Positions 25,373 to 34,463 of a stretch of 64,000 bases of DNA are shown here, piece after piece. A program made the position numbers and the translations under genes. The DNA comes from Blautia sp900556555. GTDB taxonomy: Bacteria; Bacillota; Clostridia; Lachnospirales; Lachnospiraceae. Each line of letters starts with the position of its first letter. Positions within the stretch are counted from its first letter, which is position 1. The notes under the pieces are model-generated. The model worked only from the letters and a program-made list of their open reading frames with translations. It was not told where the DNA came from and searched no databases. The stretch lies in NCBI GenBank assembly GCA_964250615.1, contig CAXUGM010000004.1. One strand, written 5' to 3'.

Positions 25373-27307
25373 ATGTTTAAAGTAACTTTTAAATTCGAAA
25401 GCGGCGAGGATGTCACGACCTTTGCCCAGGAAGGTGAAAATCTGTTGGAAGTAGCTCGTCTCACCAATGTAGCGATTGATGCCCCATGCGGCGGAAATGC
25501 TTCCTGCGGAAAATGTAAAGTAAAATTAGTAGAGGGTGAACTTCATTCTCCTAAGACCCGTCATATTTCTGACGAAGAATATCAAGGGGGCTGGAGACTG
25601 GCATGTGTAAGTAAGATTACCGGTGATGTTGCGGTGGAAGTACCTGATATTGCATCTGCTTACCGTAGTCGGATGAAAGTTGCGGATTTAAGCTCCAAAG
25701 AGGAAATTGCCATTTTTGAGAATGCAAAGAATGATATTGAGTCAGCAGGGCTGGTACTGAAAAACAGCATGGATCTTTTGGATGTGACCATGGATGTTCC
25801 GTCTTTGGATGACACCATGCCGGATAATGAGCGTTTTATTCGGGCAATCAAGAAGACAACCGGTGCAGAAAAGGTAAAACTTCCCTTCCAGGTTCTCACA
25901 AAAATTGCCAGGGTATTCCGAGAAAGCGATTTCCAGGTCCGTTGTGTAGTGCGAAAAGATGCTGCTCAAAAAGATATCTTTGTGTATGATGTATATCCAA
26001 AAGATGCAGAAGTAGTGATCGGCGGACTTGCAATCGATATTGGTACAACGACGGTTTCAGCGTTATTGATTAATATGCAGACAGGAGAGATTATCGGAAA
26101 AGCCTCAGCAGGCAATGGCCAGATTCGGTATGGTGCGGACGTTATCAACCGGATTATTGAATCTATGAAGCCAGGCGGAAGTGAAAAACTTCAGAAAGCA
26201 GTCATAGATGAAACCATCAATCCGATGATCCAGCAGATGTGCAGAGCCAATAATTTTGATCCAAATCATATTTACAGAATGGCAGTGGCAAGTAATACAA
26301 CCATGAATCATCTTATGGCAGGTATGGAAGGGGATCCAATCAGGATGGAGCCATATATTCCTACTTTTTATAAGACAAATTCCCTGTTTGCATCTGATAT
26401 AGGAATTGCCATTAACCGAGATGCCCATATTATTGTAGCACCGAATATCGGAAGCTATGTGGGCGGGGATATCACAGCAGGTGCTCTGGTAAGTATGTTG
26501 TGGAACAGACCAGAATTTTCTCTGTTCATTGACTTAGGAACAAATGGGGAGCTGGTATTTGGAAACTCTGATTTTATGATGAGCTGTGCATGCTCTGCAG
26601 GACCGGCCTTTGAGGGCGGTGATATTAGCTGTGGTATGCGAGCAACAGATGGTGCTATTGAGGCATGTACCATTGACAAAGAAACCATGGAGCCATCCTA
26701 TCATGTCATAGGAGAAGAGGGACAGAAACCAATCGGTTTGTGTGGTTCCGGTATTATTGACGTCATTGCAGAACTCTTCCGGACTGGAATTATCAATCCA
26801 AAGGGGAAATTTGTCAGAGAAGGCAGACGCATACGCCATGATGCTTATGGTATGGGTAGTTATGTCCTGGCTTTTGAGGAAGAGGCAGGTTCTGTAAAAG
26901 ATGTAGAAATCAACGAAGTAGATATCGATAACTTTATCCGTGCAAAGGGAGCTATTTTCTCAGCAATCCGTACAATGCTGGCTTCCCTTGATTTCGACGT
27001 GGAAATGATTGACGATGTCTATGTAGCCGGTGGTATTGGAAGCGGCATTAATATGCAGAATGCGGTAAGAATCGGTATGTTCCCAGATATTCCGATGGAG
27101 AAATTCCATTATATCGGAAACTCCTCCTTGTCCGGTGCATATACCATGCTTCTCTCAAGAGATGCAGAAAGAAAATGTTATGAGCTGGCAGCAAATATGA
27201 CTTATCTGGAGCTTTCAGCAGTTCCGACTTATATGGATGAGTTTGTAGCATGCTGTTTTATCCCTCATACAGACACAACATTATTTCCATCCTGTGTACA
27301 GGATTAA
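25373..27307 (+). CDS. acsV: Reductive activator of the corrinoid iron-sulfur protein (RACo/AcsV)
   Basis: RACo uses ATP to return inactive Co(II) CFeSP to Co(I). The 644 residues start with a plant-type [2Fe-2S] domain with Cys39, Cys45, Cys48 and Cys78 (CGGNASCGKC ... RLAC). A linker follows. The C-terminal ASKHA ATPase (DUF4445) has the phosphate loop LAIDIGTTTVSALL near residue 222, then DLGTNGELV and CGSGIIDVIAEL. It comes directly after the CFeSP and methyltransferase genes. Codon use is less biased than in acsA-E, as expected of a catalytic repair factor. Confidence 0.94.
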   Translation: MFKVTFKFESGEDVTTFAQEGENLLEVARLTNVAIDAPCGGNASCGKCKVKLVEGELHSPKTRHISDEEYQGGWRLACVSKITGDVAVEVPDIASAYRSRMKVADLSSKEEIAIFENAKNDIESAGLVLKNSMDLLDVTMDVPSLDDTMPDNERFIRAIKKTTGAEKVKLPFQVLTKIARVFRESDFQVRCVVRKDAAQKDIFVYDVYPKDAEVVIGGLAIDIGTTTVSALLINMQTGEIIGKASAGNGQIRYGADVINRIIESMKPGGSEKLQKAVIDETINPMIQQMCRANNFDPNHIYRMAVASNTTMNHLMAGMEGDPIRMEPYIPTFYKTNSLFASDIGIAINRDAHIIVAPNIGSYVGGDITAGALVSMLWNRPEFSLFIDLGTNGELVFGNSDFMMSCACSAGPAFEGGDISCGMRATDGAIEACTIDKETMEPSYHVIGEEGQKPIGLCGSGIIDVIAELFRTGIINPKGKFVREGRRIRHDAYGMGSYVLAFEEEAGSVKDVEINEVDIDNFIRAKGAIFSAIRTMLASLDFDVEMIDDVYVAGGIGSGINMQNAVRIGMFPDIPMEKFHYIGNSSLSGAYTMLLSRDAERKCYELAANMTYLELSAVPTYMDEFVACCFIPHTDTTLFPSCVQD

Positions 27308-27328
27308 TATGATATCCGAGGTGAACAT

Positions 27329-27979
27329 ATGAATTTTGATTATGCAAAAGACAGTAAAGAACAGCGGCCCTATGAGCATTATCTGGCAGCATATAAGGAA
27401 CTGGATCCAAAAGAAATCAGTAAGAGAACCGGGTTTCCTTATGATGAAAAGACACAAACATTTACAGTGCATCTAATGGGAAGCACGTATCTTGTTTCAT
27501 TCCCGGATTATGAGATTCGTCATGTGGAGGATTCTATTGGTGTATATCCTCTGGATGATGCTATGAATGCTAAAATTTTAATTATTCGCTTTATGGCGGA
27601 AAGACATACAGCTCTCTCTACCGGTAAGTTTATTACTTATCACGATGTTCCATGGGGAGAGGTGTATTTCAGACAGTTCCAGGGCAGATGCTTGATGCGT
27701 TTTGCTTTTTCTTATGGAAATAAACTGGAACAGTTTCAAAAGGTAATGGAACACTTGGGAGCAGAAAAATCAACAGAAGGAGATTGTTCTTATACATTGG
27801 AATTTATGGACAATCTGTTTGTGAAATTCATTCTTTGGGAAGGTGATGATGAATTTCCACCTTCTTCACAGATTCTGTTTTCCGATAATTTTGCAGCTTG
27901 CCTTGCTGCTGAAGATTTAGCTGTGGTGGGAGATATTTCCATCAATATGATGAAAGCGGTTGAAAAAAAGCTGTCTTAA
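27329..27979 (+). CDS. DUF3786 domain protein
   Basis: The 216-residue soluble protein matches DUF3786, a family of unknown function seen in CODH/ACS gene clusters of acetogens. Recognisable parts are YLVSFPDYEI, ILIIRFMAE, KFITYHDVPWGEVYFRQF and the acidic C-terminal EGDDEFPPSSQILFSDNF. No metal motif or membrane segment is obvious. It follows acsV by 22 bases behind CCGAGG. Its position suggests a role in corrinoid-protein maturation or activation; this is inference only. Confidence 0.85.
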   Translation: MNFDYAKDSKEQRPYEHYLAAYKELDPKEISKRTGFPYDEKTQTFTVHLMGSTYLVSFPDYEIRHVEDSIGVYPLDDAMNAKILIIRFMAERHTALSTGKFITYHDVPWGEVYFRQFQGRCLMRFAFSYGNKLEQFQKVMEHLGAEKSTEGDCSYTLEFMDNLFVKFILWEGDDEFPPSSQILFSDNFAACLAAEDLAVVGDISINMMKAVEKKLS

Positions 27980-27992
27980 AATGAAGCAACGT

Positions 27993-28099
27993 ATTAGTAG
28001 AGTAGGTATTGTGCGTTAAGTGTCATGGGATGGGAAGTTGTCCATGGACGAAGGTAATGATAGAATTATCCACGATGCAATATTGCGTCCGCTACTACA
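27993..28099 (+). ncRNA. Tetrahydrofolate (THF, folT-type) riboswitch
   Basis: The conserved blocks of the THF riboswitch are present in order: GTAGAGTAG, GCGTTAAGTG, GGGATGGG, ACGAAGG and TGCGTCCGCTAC. P1 is TAGTAG (27995-28000) with CTACTA (28092-28097). Downstream, TGTAGTA (about 28124-28130) can pair with the 3' strand of P1, giving an alternative fold before the ribosome site. It controls folT, a folate transporter, which fits perfectly. Confidence 0.92.
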
Positions 28100-28185
28100 T
28101 TAAAGATAAGTTCTGCTCTTTGGTGTAGTAAACTACTATGCCGGAACTCTTATTTCTGACAGTAAATGAGGAGGACTTATTACAA

Positions 28186-28749
28186 ATGAAAAATGAAAAC
28201 AAAGTCAAGATTATGGTTTTTGCAGGTGCATTGATTGCAATGAATATTGTGCTTGCAAGATTGCTTGTAATTAACATTGGACCGACATTACGTATTACAG
28301 TAAGCCAGACCCCGGTGTATCTTGCCGGATTTTGGTTTGGTCCCGTTGTGGGAGGAATTTGTGGATTTTTAGGTGATTTGATTGGAAGTTTGCTGCAAGG
28401 ATATGCTCCAAATCCGTTTATTTCCGTATCTGCAATCCTTACAGGTGTTCTTCCTGGACTTATGAAACATTTTATGAAAAAACGAATGGAAATCTGGCAT
28501 GTGCTTGGGGTAATGGTGGTAAACGGACTCATTGGATCTTTGGGATTTACCTGTGTAGGTTTACATTTATACTATGGCACACCATGGTCTGTGCTTTATG
28601 CAGGCCGTGTGATCCAGACTATTTTACTGACTGCTGTCAATACGGTATTAGTATTTTTCCTGTACAGAAGCCCATTGACTGCATTAGTTAAAAAAAGTAT
28701 CGGAAGCGGTGTTAAAACAAAAGGAACACATTTAGCCGACAAAGGCTGA
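28186..28749 (+). CDS. folT: ECF-type folate transporter substrate-binding (S) component
   Basis: FolT is the folate-specific S component that works with a shared ECF energizing module not found here. The 187-residue membrane protein has about six membrane segments, with LRITVSQTPVYLAGFWFGP and GFLGDLIGSLLQG typical of the family. The ATG at 28186 is preceded by GAGGAGG at about 10 bases; an upstream frame to 28138 overlaps the riboswitch platform and was rejected. The THF riboswitch upstream ties its level to folate supply for the C1 pathway that follows. Confidence 0.93.
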   Translation: MKNENKVKIMVFAGALIAMNIVLARLLVINIGPTLRITVSQTPVYLAGFWFGPVVGGICGFLGDLIGSLLQGYAPNPFISVSAILTGVLPGLMKHFMKKRMEIWHVLGVMVVNGLIGSLGFTCVGLHLYYGTPWSVLYAGRVIQTILLTAVNTVLVFFLYRSPLTALVKKSIGSGVKTKGTHLADKG

Positions 28750-28819
28750 CTTTGAATAAAACAGAAAATAATATGGTTCATCCATTTTATTTATATTACT
28801 TTTAAGGGAGGTTTTAGAA

Positions 28820-30505
28820 ATGGGATTTAAAACTGACATTGAAATTGCACAGGAGTGCACCATGGAACCAATTACTAAAATTGCAGAGAAAGCAGGTATA
28901 GATGACAAATATCTGGAACAGTATGGTAAATACAAAGCAAAAATCGACTACAATTTATTAAATGAGTCTGATGCTCCAAACGGAAAACTGATTCTGGTTA
29001 CAGCAATCAACCCTACACCAGCTGGTGAAGGTAAGACTACTACAACGGTAGGTCTTGCAGATGGTATGCAGAAATTAGGTAAGAAAGTTATGGTTGCCCT
29101 TCGTGAGCCATCCCTTGGACCTGTATTTGGTGTAAAAGGTGGAGCAGCAGGCGGCGGATACGCACAGGTTGTTCCTATGGAAGACATCAACCTGCATTTC
29201 ACAGGTGACTTCCACGCAATCGGTGCTGCTAACAACTTACTGGCAGCTATGCTGGATAACCACATTTACCAGGGAAATGAACTGAACATCGACCCAAGAA
29301 AGATCACATGGAGAAGATGTGTGGACATGAATGACCGTCAGCTTCGTTTTGTATTAGACGGTATGGGCGGAAAGACAAACGGTATGCCAAGAGAAGACGG
29401 CTATGACATCACCGTAGCATCCGAAATCATGGCAGTTCTGTGTCTGGCAAGTGACATCACAGACTTAAAAGAAAGATTAGGACGCATCATCGTTGGTTAT
29501 ACATACGGAAAAGTTTCTGAGCAGAAACCAGTAACAGCACATGATCTTCACGCAGAAGGTGCTATGTGTGCCCTGTTAAAGGATGCCCTGAAACCAAACC
29601 TGGTTCAGACTCTGGAACATGTACCGGCTATCGTACACGGCGGCCCGTTTGCAAACATTGCTCATGGATGTAACTCTGTGATCGCTACTAAGATGGCTCT
29701 GAAATTAGGTGATTATGCAATCACAGAAGCAGGTTTCGGTGCTGACCTTGGAGCAGAGAAATTCCTGGATATCAAATGCCGTATGGCTGGTCTTACACCA
29801 AATGCAGTTGTTATCGTTGCAACCGTACGTGCACTGAAATACAACGGTGGAGTTCCAAAAGCAGACCTGAACAACGAAAACCTGGAAGCACTGGAAAAAG
29901 GTCTTCCAAACTTACTGAAACACGTAAGCAATATCAAGAATGTTTACAAACTGCCATGTGTAGTTGCAATCAATGCATTCCCAACCGATACCAAGGCAGA
30001 GCTTGACCTGGTAGAAAGAAAATGTAAAGAACTGGGCGTAAACGTTGCACTTTCCGAAGTATGGGCAAAAGGCGGCGAAGGCGGTGTAGCTCTTGCAAAA
30101 GAAGTAATCCGTCTGGTAGAAGAACCAAACGACTTCAGCTATTCTTATGAACTGGAAGGAAGCATCGAAGACAAACTGAACCAGATCGTACAGAAGATCT
30201 ACGGTGGTAAGAGAGTTGTCCTTACAGCAAATGCTCAGAAACAGGCAAAACAGTTAGAAGATTTAGGATACGGAAACTGCCCGATCTGTGTAGCTAAGAC
30301 ACAGTACAGCCTCACAGATGATCAGACAAAACTGGGTGCACCGACAGACTTCGAAGTAACTGTACGTAACCTGAAGATTTCTGCAGGAGCAGGATTCGTA
30401 GTAGCTCTTACCGGTGAAATCATGACCATGCCAGGACTTCCAAAAGTACCGGCAGCAGAGAGAATCGATGTAGATGAAAAAGGAAAGATTTCCGGCCTGT
30501 TCTAA
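28820..30505 (+). CDS. fhs: Formate-tetrahydrofolate ligase
   Basis: Fhs joins formate to THF using ATP, the entry of the methyl branch of the Wood-Ljungdahl pathway. The 561 residues contain the nucleotide loop TAINPTPAGEGKTTTTVGLAD, EPSLGPVFGVKGGAAGGGYAQV (family hallmark), DITVASEIMAVLCL and VVVIVATVRALKYNGG-like sequence. Strong codon bias marks high expression. GGGAGG precedes the start. fchA and folD follow closely and act next in the pathway. Confidence 0.97.
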   Translation: MGFKTDIEIAQECTMEPITKIAEKAGIDDKYLEQYGKYKAKIDYNLLNESDAPNGKLILVTAINPTPAGEGKTTTTVGLADGMQKLGKKVMVALREPSLGPVFGVKGGAAGGGYAQVVPMEDINLHFTGDFHAIGAANNLLAAMLDNHIYQGNELNIDPRKITWRRCVDMNDRQLRFVLDGMGGKTNGMPREDGYDITVASEIMAVLCLASDITDLKERLGRIIVGYTYGKVSEQKPVTAHDLHAEGAMCALLKDALKPNLVQTLEHVPAIVHGGPFANIAHGCNSVIATKMALKLGDYAITEAGFGADLGAEKFLDIKCRMAGLTPNAVVIVATVRALKYNGGVPKADLNNENLEALEKGLPNLLKHVSNIKNVYKLPCVVAINAFPTDTKAELDLVERKCKELGVNVALSEVWAKGGEGGVALAKEVIRLVEEPNDFSYSYELEGSIEDKLNQIVQKIYGGKRVVLTANAQKQAKQLEDLGYGNCPICVAKTQYSLTDDQTKLGAPTDFEVTVRNLKISAGAGFVVALTGEIMTMPGLPKVPAAERIDVDEKGKISGLF

Positions 30506-30543
30506 GCGGTAAGTTGGCGGGAAGATTTAAGGAGGATACATAA

Positions 30544-31173
30544 ATGGGATTTTCAACTGTTCCATGTAATGAATTTGTAGAAGTGTTAGCATCTAAGGCT
30601 CCGGTTCCAGGCGGCGGTGGTGCATCTGCCTTGGTAGGTGCTGTAGGTACTGCTCTTGGAAACATGGTAGGAAGCCTTACTGTTGGTAAGAAAAAATATG
30701 CGGAAGTAGAAGAAGAAATGTGGGAGTTAAAGAAAAAGTGTGATGAACTCCAGAAAGATTTTCTTCGTCTAATCGAGAGAGATGCAGAAGTATTTGAACC
30801 TCTTTCAAAAGCATATGGTATGCCAAGAGCAACAGAAGAAGAAAAAGCTGAAAAAGCCAGAGTAATGGAAATCGTTCTGAAAGACGCATGTTCCGTACCA
30901 ATGGAAATTATGGAAAAATGCTGTGAAGCCATTGAAGTGATTGTAGAATTTGCGGCAAAAGGTTCTACTCTTGCGATTAGCGATGCGGGTGTTGGTGCAG
31001 CATTCTGTAAAGCAGCTTTAAAAGGTGCCAGCTTAAATGTTTATATCAATACAAAATCTATGGCTGACAGAGCATATGCAGAAGAATTAAACAAAAAAGC
31101 AGATGCTATGCTGGAAAAATATACAAAGATTGCAGACGAAACTTTTGACAGTGTATTATCCAGATTAAAATAA
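30544..31173 (+). CDS. fchA: Methenyltetrahydrofolate cyclohydrolase
   Basis: FchA interconverts 10-formyl-THF and 5,10-methenyl-THF. The 209-residue protein matches the FchA/FTCD-cyclodeaminase fold, with the glycine-rich start FVEVLASKAPVPGGGGASAL, GNMVGSLTVGKKKY and ISDAGVGAAFCKAALKGA. A dedicated cyclohydrolase is needed because the neighbouring FolD lacks key cyclohydrolase residues. AAGGAGG precedes the ATG. Confidence 0.94.
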   Translation: MGFSTVPCNEFVEVLASKAPVPGGGGASALVGAVGTALGNMVGSLTVGKKKYAEVEEEMWELKKKCDELQKDFLRLIERDAEVFEPLSKAYGMPRATEEEKAEKARVMEIVLKDACSVPMEIMEKCCEAIEVIVEFAAKGSTLAISDAGVGAAFCKAALKGASLNVYINTKSMADRAYAEELNKKADAMLEKYTKIADETFDSVLSRLK

Positions 31174-31222
31174 TCAGCGGGTTTATTTAATAAGAGAAAA
31201 CTTTTAGGAGGATGCTAATATC

Positions 31223-32074
31223 ATGGCAAAGAGATTACTTGGTAAAGAAGTAACAGCAGCATTAAATGAAAGAATCAAATCAGATGTTGCTGCATTAGAA
31301 GCAAAAGGAGTAAAACCTACTCTGGGTATCATCCGCGTAGGAGAGAACGAAAGTGATATTTCCTACGAAAGAGGAGCAACAAAACGTTGTGAAACATTAG
31401 GTGTTGCATGTGAAAAGATTTTACTTCCTGCAGATGTATCACAGGAAGAATTACTTGCAACTATTGATAAAGTAAATAAAGATGACAATATTCACGGAGT
31501 ATTATTATTCCGTCCTCTTCCAAAACATTTAGATCAGTCTGTGATTGAAAATGCACTGGATCCTGCAAAAGATGTTGACTGTATGACAGATGGCTCTATG
31601 TCTGGTGTATTCACAGGAAAGAATGTAGGATTCCCTCCATGTACACCACAGGCATGTATGGAAATCTTAGACCACTATGGAATCGATTGTACAGGTAAAA
31701 AAGCAGTGGTAGTTGGAAGAAGCCTTGTTGTAGGTAAACCGGCAGCAATGATGCTGATCAAGAAAAATGCAACTGTTACAGTATGTCATACAAGAACTGT
31801 AGATATGCCGTCTGTTGTAAAAGAAGCAGATATCGTCATTGTAGCTGCAGGCCGTGCAGGTGTGGTAGATGACACCTATTTAAGAGAAGGACAGGTTGTT
31901 ATTGATGTTGGTATCAATGTAAACGCAGAAGGAAAACTTTGCGGAGATGTTGACTTTGAAAAGGCTGAACCAATTGTAGAAGCAATTACACCTGTACCGG
32001 GCGGTGTTGGAAGTGTTACAACTTCTGTACTGGTTGGACATGTGGTAGAAGCAGCAAAGAGAAAATTTGCTTAA
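31223..32074 (+). CDS. folD: Methylenetetrahydrofolate dehydrogenase, FolD family, probably monofunctional
   Basis: The 283-residue protein has the FolD fold: N-terminal substrate domain, Rossmann segment VVVGRSLVVGKPAAMML, and the C-terminal ITPVPGGVGSVTTSVL. It oxidises or reduces 5,10-methylene-THF. Two of three residues used for cyclohydrolase activity in bifunctional FolD are replaced. The catalytic Lys (Y-x3-K pattern) is Ala52 in YERGATKRC, and the Gln of the VQLPLP motif is Phe96 in LLFRPLP. The Asp of DVDG is kept in DVDC. With fchA next door, this is probably an acetogen-type dehydrogenase only. Confidence 0.93.
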   Translation: MAKRLLGKEVTAALNERIKSDVAALEAKGVKPTLGIIRVGENESDISYERGATKRCETLGVACEKILLPADVSQEELLATIDKVNKDDNIHGVLLFRPLPKHLDQSVIENALDPAKDVDCMTDGSMSGVFTGKNVGFPPCTPQACMEILDHYGIDCTGKKAVVVGRSLVVGKPAAMMLIKKNATVTVCHTRTVDMPSVVKEADIVIVAAGRAGVVDDTYLREGQVVIDVGINVNAEGKLCGDVDFEKAEPIVEAITPVPGGVGSVTTSVLVGHVVEAAKRKFA

Positions 32075-32091
32075 TTTGATTTGTTTTTAAT

Positions 32092-32136
32092 ACTGTCGTA
32101 TGAATCCTTTTTCAGGGGTTTCATACGGCAGTTTTT
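32092..32136 (+). terminator. Rho-independent terminator after folD
   Basis: ACTGTCGTATGAA pairs with TTTCATACGGCAGT (stem with a small bulge) and is followed by TTTTT. It ends the folT-fhs-fchA-folD transcript ahead of a convergent gene. Confidence 0.85.
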
Positions 32137-32157
32137 CGTTTAAGTGCATTAGGCAGA

Positions 32158-32919
32158 TTAAGTTTCTTGAAATTCCGTCATATTTTTACGGAACCAGAGA
32201 GGAAGAAAATTTCTCTGGCATTTTGGATTCTTTCTGGCATCAATAGCGACAGACTGAAAAAAGGTTTTCCACAGATGGCTGTAAGGGTCACGGTGCTCTT
32301 TGATATCTTCCATATAGGATAGCTCCACAGGAGTGACAGGTGTTAAAAAGAAAGGCTGGTTCATAGGATGTACAATAGAAAGCATTCTTGTTTTGTCTGT
32401 GATCATCCAATTTTCAGATGGCATCCGATCCTCAAAATGAGGGGCAAGAAGGGTAAGAATGTTGCATTTAGGTTCAATGATAGAGAAAAGTACCTGATTT
32501 TCAAGTCTGGAAAACCGCAAAAATTCACGAAACTGATGGCATTCATTATAGACCTTGCGTTTTAATTCAAAGACACCGGATGTATAGGGATGTCCCAGCA
32601 TTTTTGTCACGTTAGGGCCTGTAGCAAAACCTAAGATTAAAAAACGGTATATCATATCCAGTTTATCTTGCCGGAAGGACATAGATGCAGCATAAACCCA
32701 CTGATAGGCTTCCCAGGATATTTTCTTTTGTATAGAGGATATGACTTTTTTAACCTTTTTCTGATCAGCATCAATGTGCCTGTATTCACAGAAAAGCTCT
32801 AAATTTCCCACAGGATCTGTCTGAAGCCGGATATTAGAATGACCAAGGCGGGCTGCCCAGGCGTCATAAATACAGGTCATCATGGATTCAAAATTATCAT
32901 TGCATGTAAAAACTACCAT
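32158..32919 (-). CDS. TIGR03915-type putative DNA repair protein
   Basis: The 253-residue protein matches the family always found beside a radical-SAM partner in Firmicutes (TIGR03915, DUF4130). Segments include VVFTCNDNFESMMTCIYDAW, RFLILGFATGPNV and, near the end, WKTFFQSVAIDARKNPKCQRNFLPLWFRK. The C-terminal part resembles the DUF4130 fold seen in uracil-DNA-glycosylase-like proteins. It lies 12 bases after its partner and shares its LexA-bracketed promoter. Chemistry is unknown; DNA repair is inferred from family and regulation. Confidence 0.85.
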   Translation of the reverse strand: MVVFTCNDNFESMMTCIYDAWAARLGHSNIRLQTDPVGNLELFCEYRHIDADQKKVKKVISSIQKKISWEAYQWVYAASMSFRQDKLDMIYRFLILGFATGPNVTKMLGHPYTSGVFELKRKVYNECHQFREFLRFSRLENQVLFSIIEPKCNILTLLAPHFEDRMPSENWMITDKTRMLSIVHPMNQPFFLTPVTPVELSYMEDIKEHRDPYSHLWKTFFQSVAIDARKNPKCQRNFLPLWFRKNMTEFQET

Positions 32920-32931
32920 ATAAAATCTCCT

Positions 32932-34440
32932 TTATAATTGTCCCGACAGGGTTTTCAGGTTATCTTCCACAGAAGGCGGAACGGAAAGAAAATTGTCTTC
33001 AAATAGGGAAAGCTGCCGGTAACTTTGAGGGTGTTCAATGTCCCAGGCATCTTTCTGGCCGGTTCCGGTCAATTGTCTGGTGATAAAATCTTCCTCTATG
33101 GGAATGCGGTGTAGCATTTTCCCATGGCATGTAATAAAATATTGAGCTCGTTTCAGAACAATTCCCATACGTTTCAAGTCACAAAAATCCAGAGTGCCAG
33201 AACGTCTTGCATGGATAATCCGCCAGGCAGATTTCGTTCCGATGCCAGGAACTTTCAATAAGTCTTCATAGCTGGCAGAGTTGATTTCCATGGGAAATAA
33301 TTCCAGGTGTCTCAGTGCCCAGTCACATTTCGGATCCAGGAAAAGATTGAAATTAGGTTTGGAAGGACTCAACAATTCCTCTGCCTGAAATCCATAGTAG
33401 CGGAGAAGCCAGTCTGCCTGATAAAGCCGGTGTTCCCTTAAAAGAGGTGGTGGTGTATCCGGTGAGGGAAGGGCACTGTCCTCATTGACAGGGATATAAG
33501 CAGAGAAGAAAACTCTTTTCAGGTCAAAGACCTGATACATATCCTGGGTTATTTTAAGAAGTTCATAATCGTTTTCAGGAGTGGCACCTATGATTATCTG
33601 GGTGCTCTGCCCTGCCGGAACGAAGGGGCGGCGGATATTGTCAGGCAAAGAGGAAAGGCTATTGCTGGCAGGTATCCTTTTTCCGGATAAAGAAACGTCT
33701 GTAGAATTTTCCGGGGAAAAGGAACCGGAAATCTCTTTCCCAGATTCGGATGAGGAAAAAATACTGTTGGAGAGAAGGTGGTTTCCTGCGTGACGCTCCA
33801 TAGAGGCTGTTTTCCCAATGGATAAACGGTAATCAGAAATCTGCTCCTGAATCTGTTTCATGGGTTTCAAAATTGCAGCATGAGTTTTATTCGGTGCCAG
33901 TTCCTGCAGGCTTTTTGAAGTGGGTAATTCCATATTAATACTCATGCGGTCTGCAAGATAACCCATTTGCTGAATGATTTCCGGGGATGCTCCGGGAACC
34001 GCCTTTGCATGGATATAACCCCGGAAGTGATATCTGGTTCTGAGAAGGTAAATGGTCTGGTACATAAGCTCCATGGTATAGGTGGGATTTTTCAGAACAC
34101 CGGAACTGAGGAACAGGCCTTCGATATAGTTTCGTTTGTAAAATTCTATGGTAATGGTACAGAGTTCTTCCGGAGTGAAAGAAGTCCGTACTCTGTCATT
34201 GGAACAGCGGTTTAGACAATATTTGCAGTCATAGATACATTCGTTGGACAAAAGGACTTTTAACAGGGAGATACATCTGCCGTCTGCAGAAAAACTATGG
34301 CAGATTCCAGAAGCACAGGAATTACCCAGGCTTCCCTTCATTCCCCTCCGGCCGGCTCCGCTGGAAGTACAGGCTACATCGTATTTTGCAGCATCTGATA
34401 AAATTTTCAATTTTTCTTCTAATGTAGGTACTGGTCTCAT
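32932..34440 (-). CDS. TIGR03916-type putative DNA modification/repair radical SAM protein
   Basis: The 502-residue protein has the radical-SAM cluster motif CIYDCKYC with Cys68, Cys72 and Cys75. A helix-hairpin-helix DNA-binding motif lies at about 387-410 (INSASYEDLLKVPGIGTKSAWRI). Family members are usually about 420 residues. The excess is a Ser/Pro/Asn-rich low-complexity insert at about 208-276 inside the barrel region. It is the first gene of the pair with the DUF4130 protein, directly behind a sigma-A promoter with two LexA-type boxes. The start at 34440 is the first ATG; only weak AGG-type sequence precedes it. Confidence 0.88.
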   Translation of the reverse strand: MRPVPTLEEKLKILSDAAKYDVACTSSGAGRRGMKGSLGNSCASGICHSFSADGRCISLLKVLLSNECIYDCKYCLNRCSNDRVRTSFTPEELCTITIEFYKRNYIEGLFLSSGVLKNPTYTMELMYQTIYLLRTRYHFRGYIHAKAVPGASPEIIQQMGYLADRMSINMELPTSKSLQELAPNKTHAAILKPMKQIQEQISDYRLSIGKTASMERHAGNHLLSNSIFSSSESGKEISGSFSPENSTDVSLSGKRIPASNSLSSLPDNIRRPFVPAGQSTQIIIGATPENDYELLKITQDMYQVFDLKRVFFSAYIPVNEDSALPSPDTPPPLLREHRLYQADWLLRYYGFQAEELLSPSKPNFNLFLDPKCDWALRHLELFPMEINSASYEDLLKVPGIGTKSAWRIIHARRSGTLDFCDLKRMGIVLKRAQYFITCHGKMLHRIPIEEDFITRQLTGTGQKDAWDIEHPQSYRQLSLFEDNFLSVPPSVEDNLKTLSGQL

Positions 34441-34463
34441 AACAATATTCCTCTCTCACTAAC

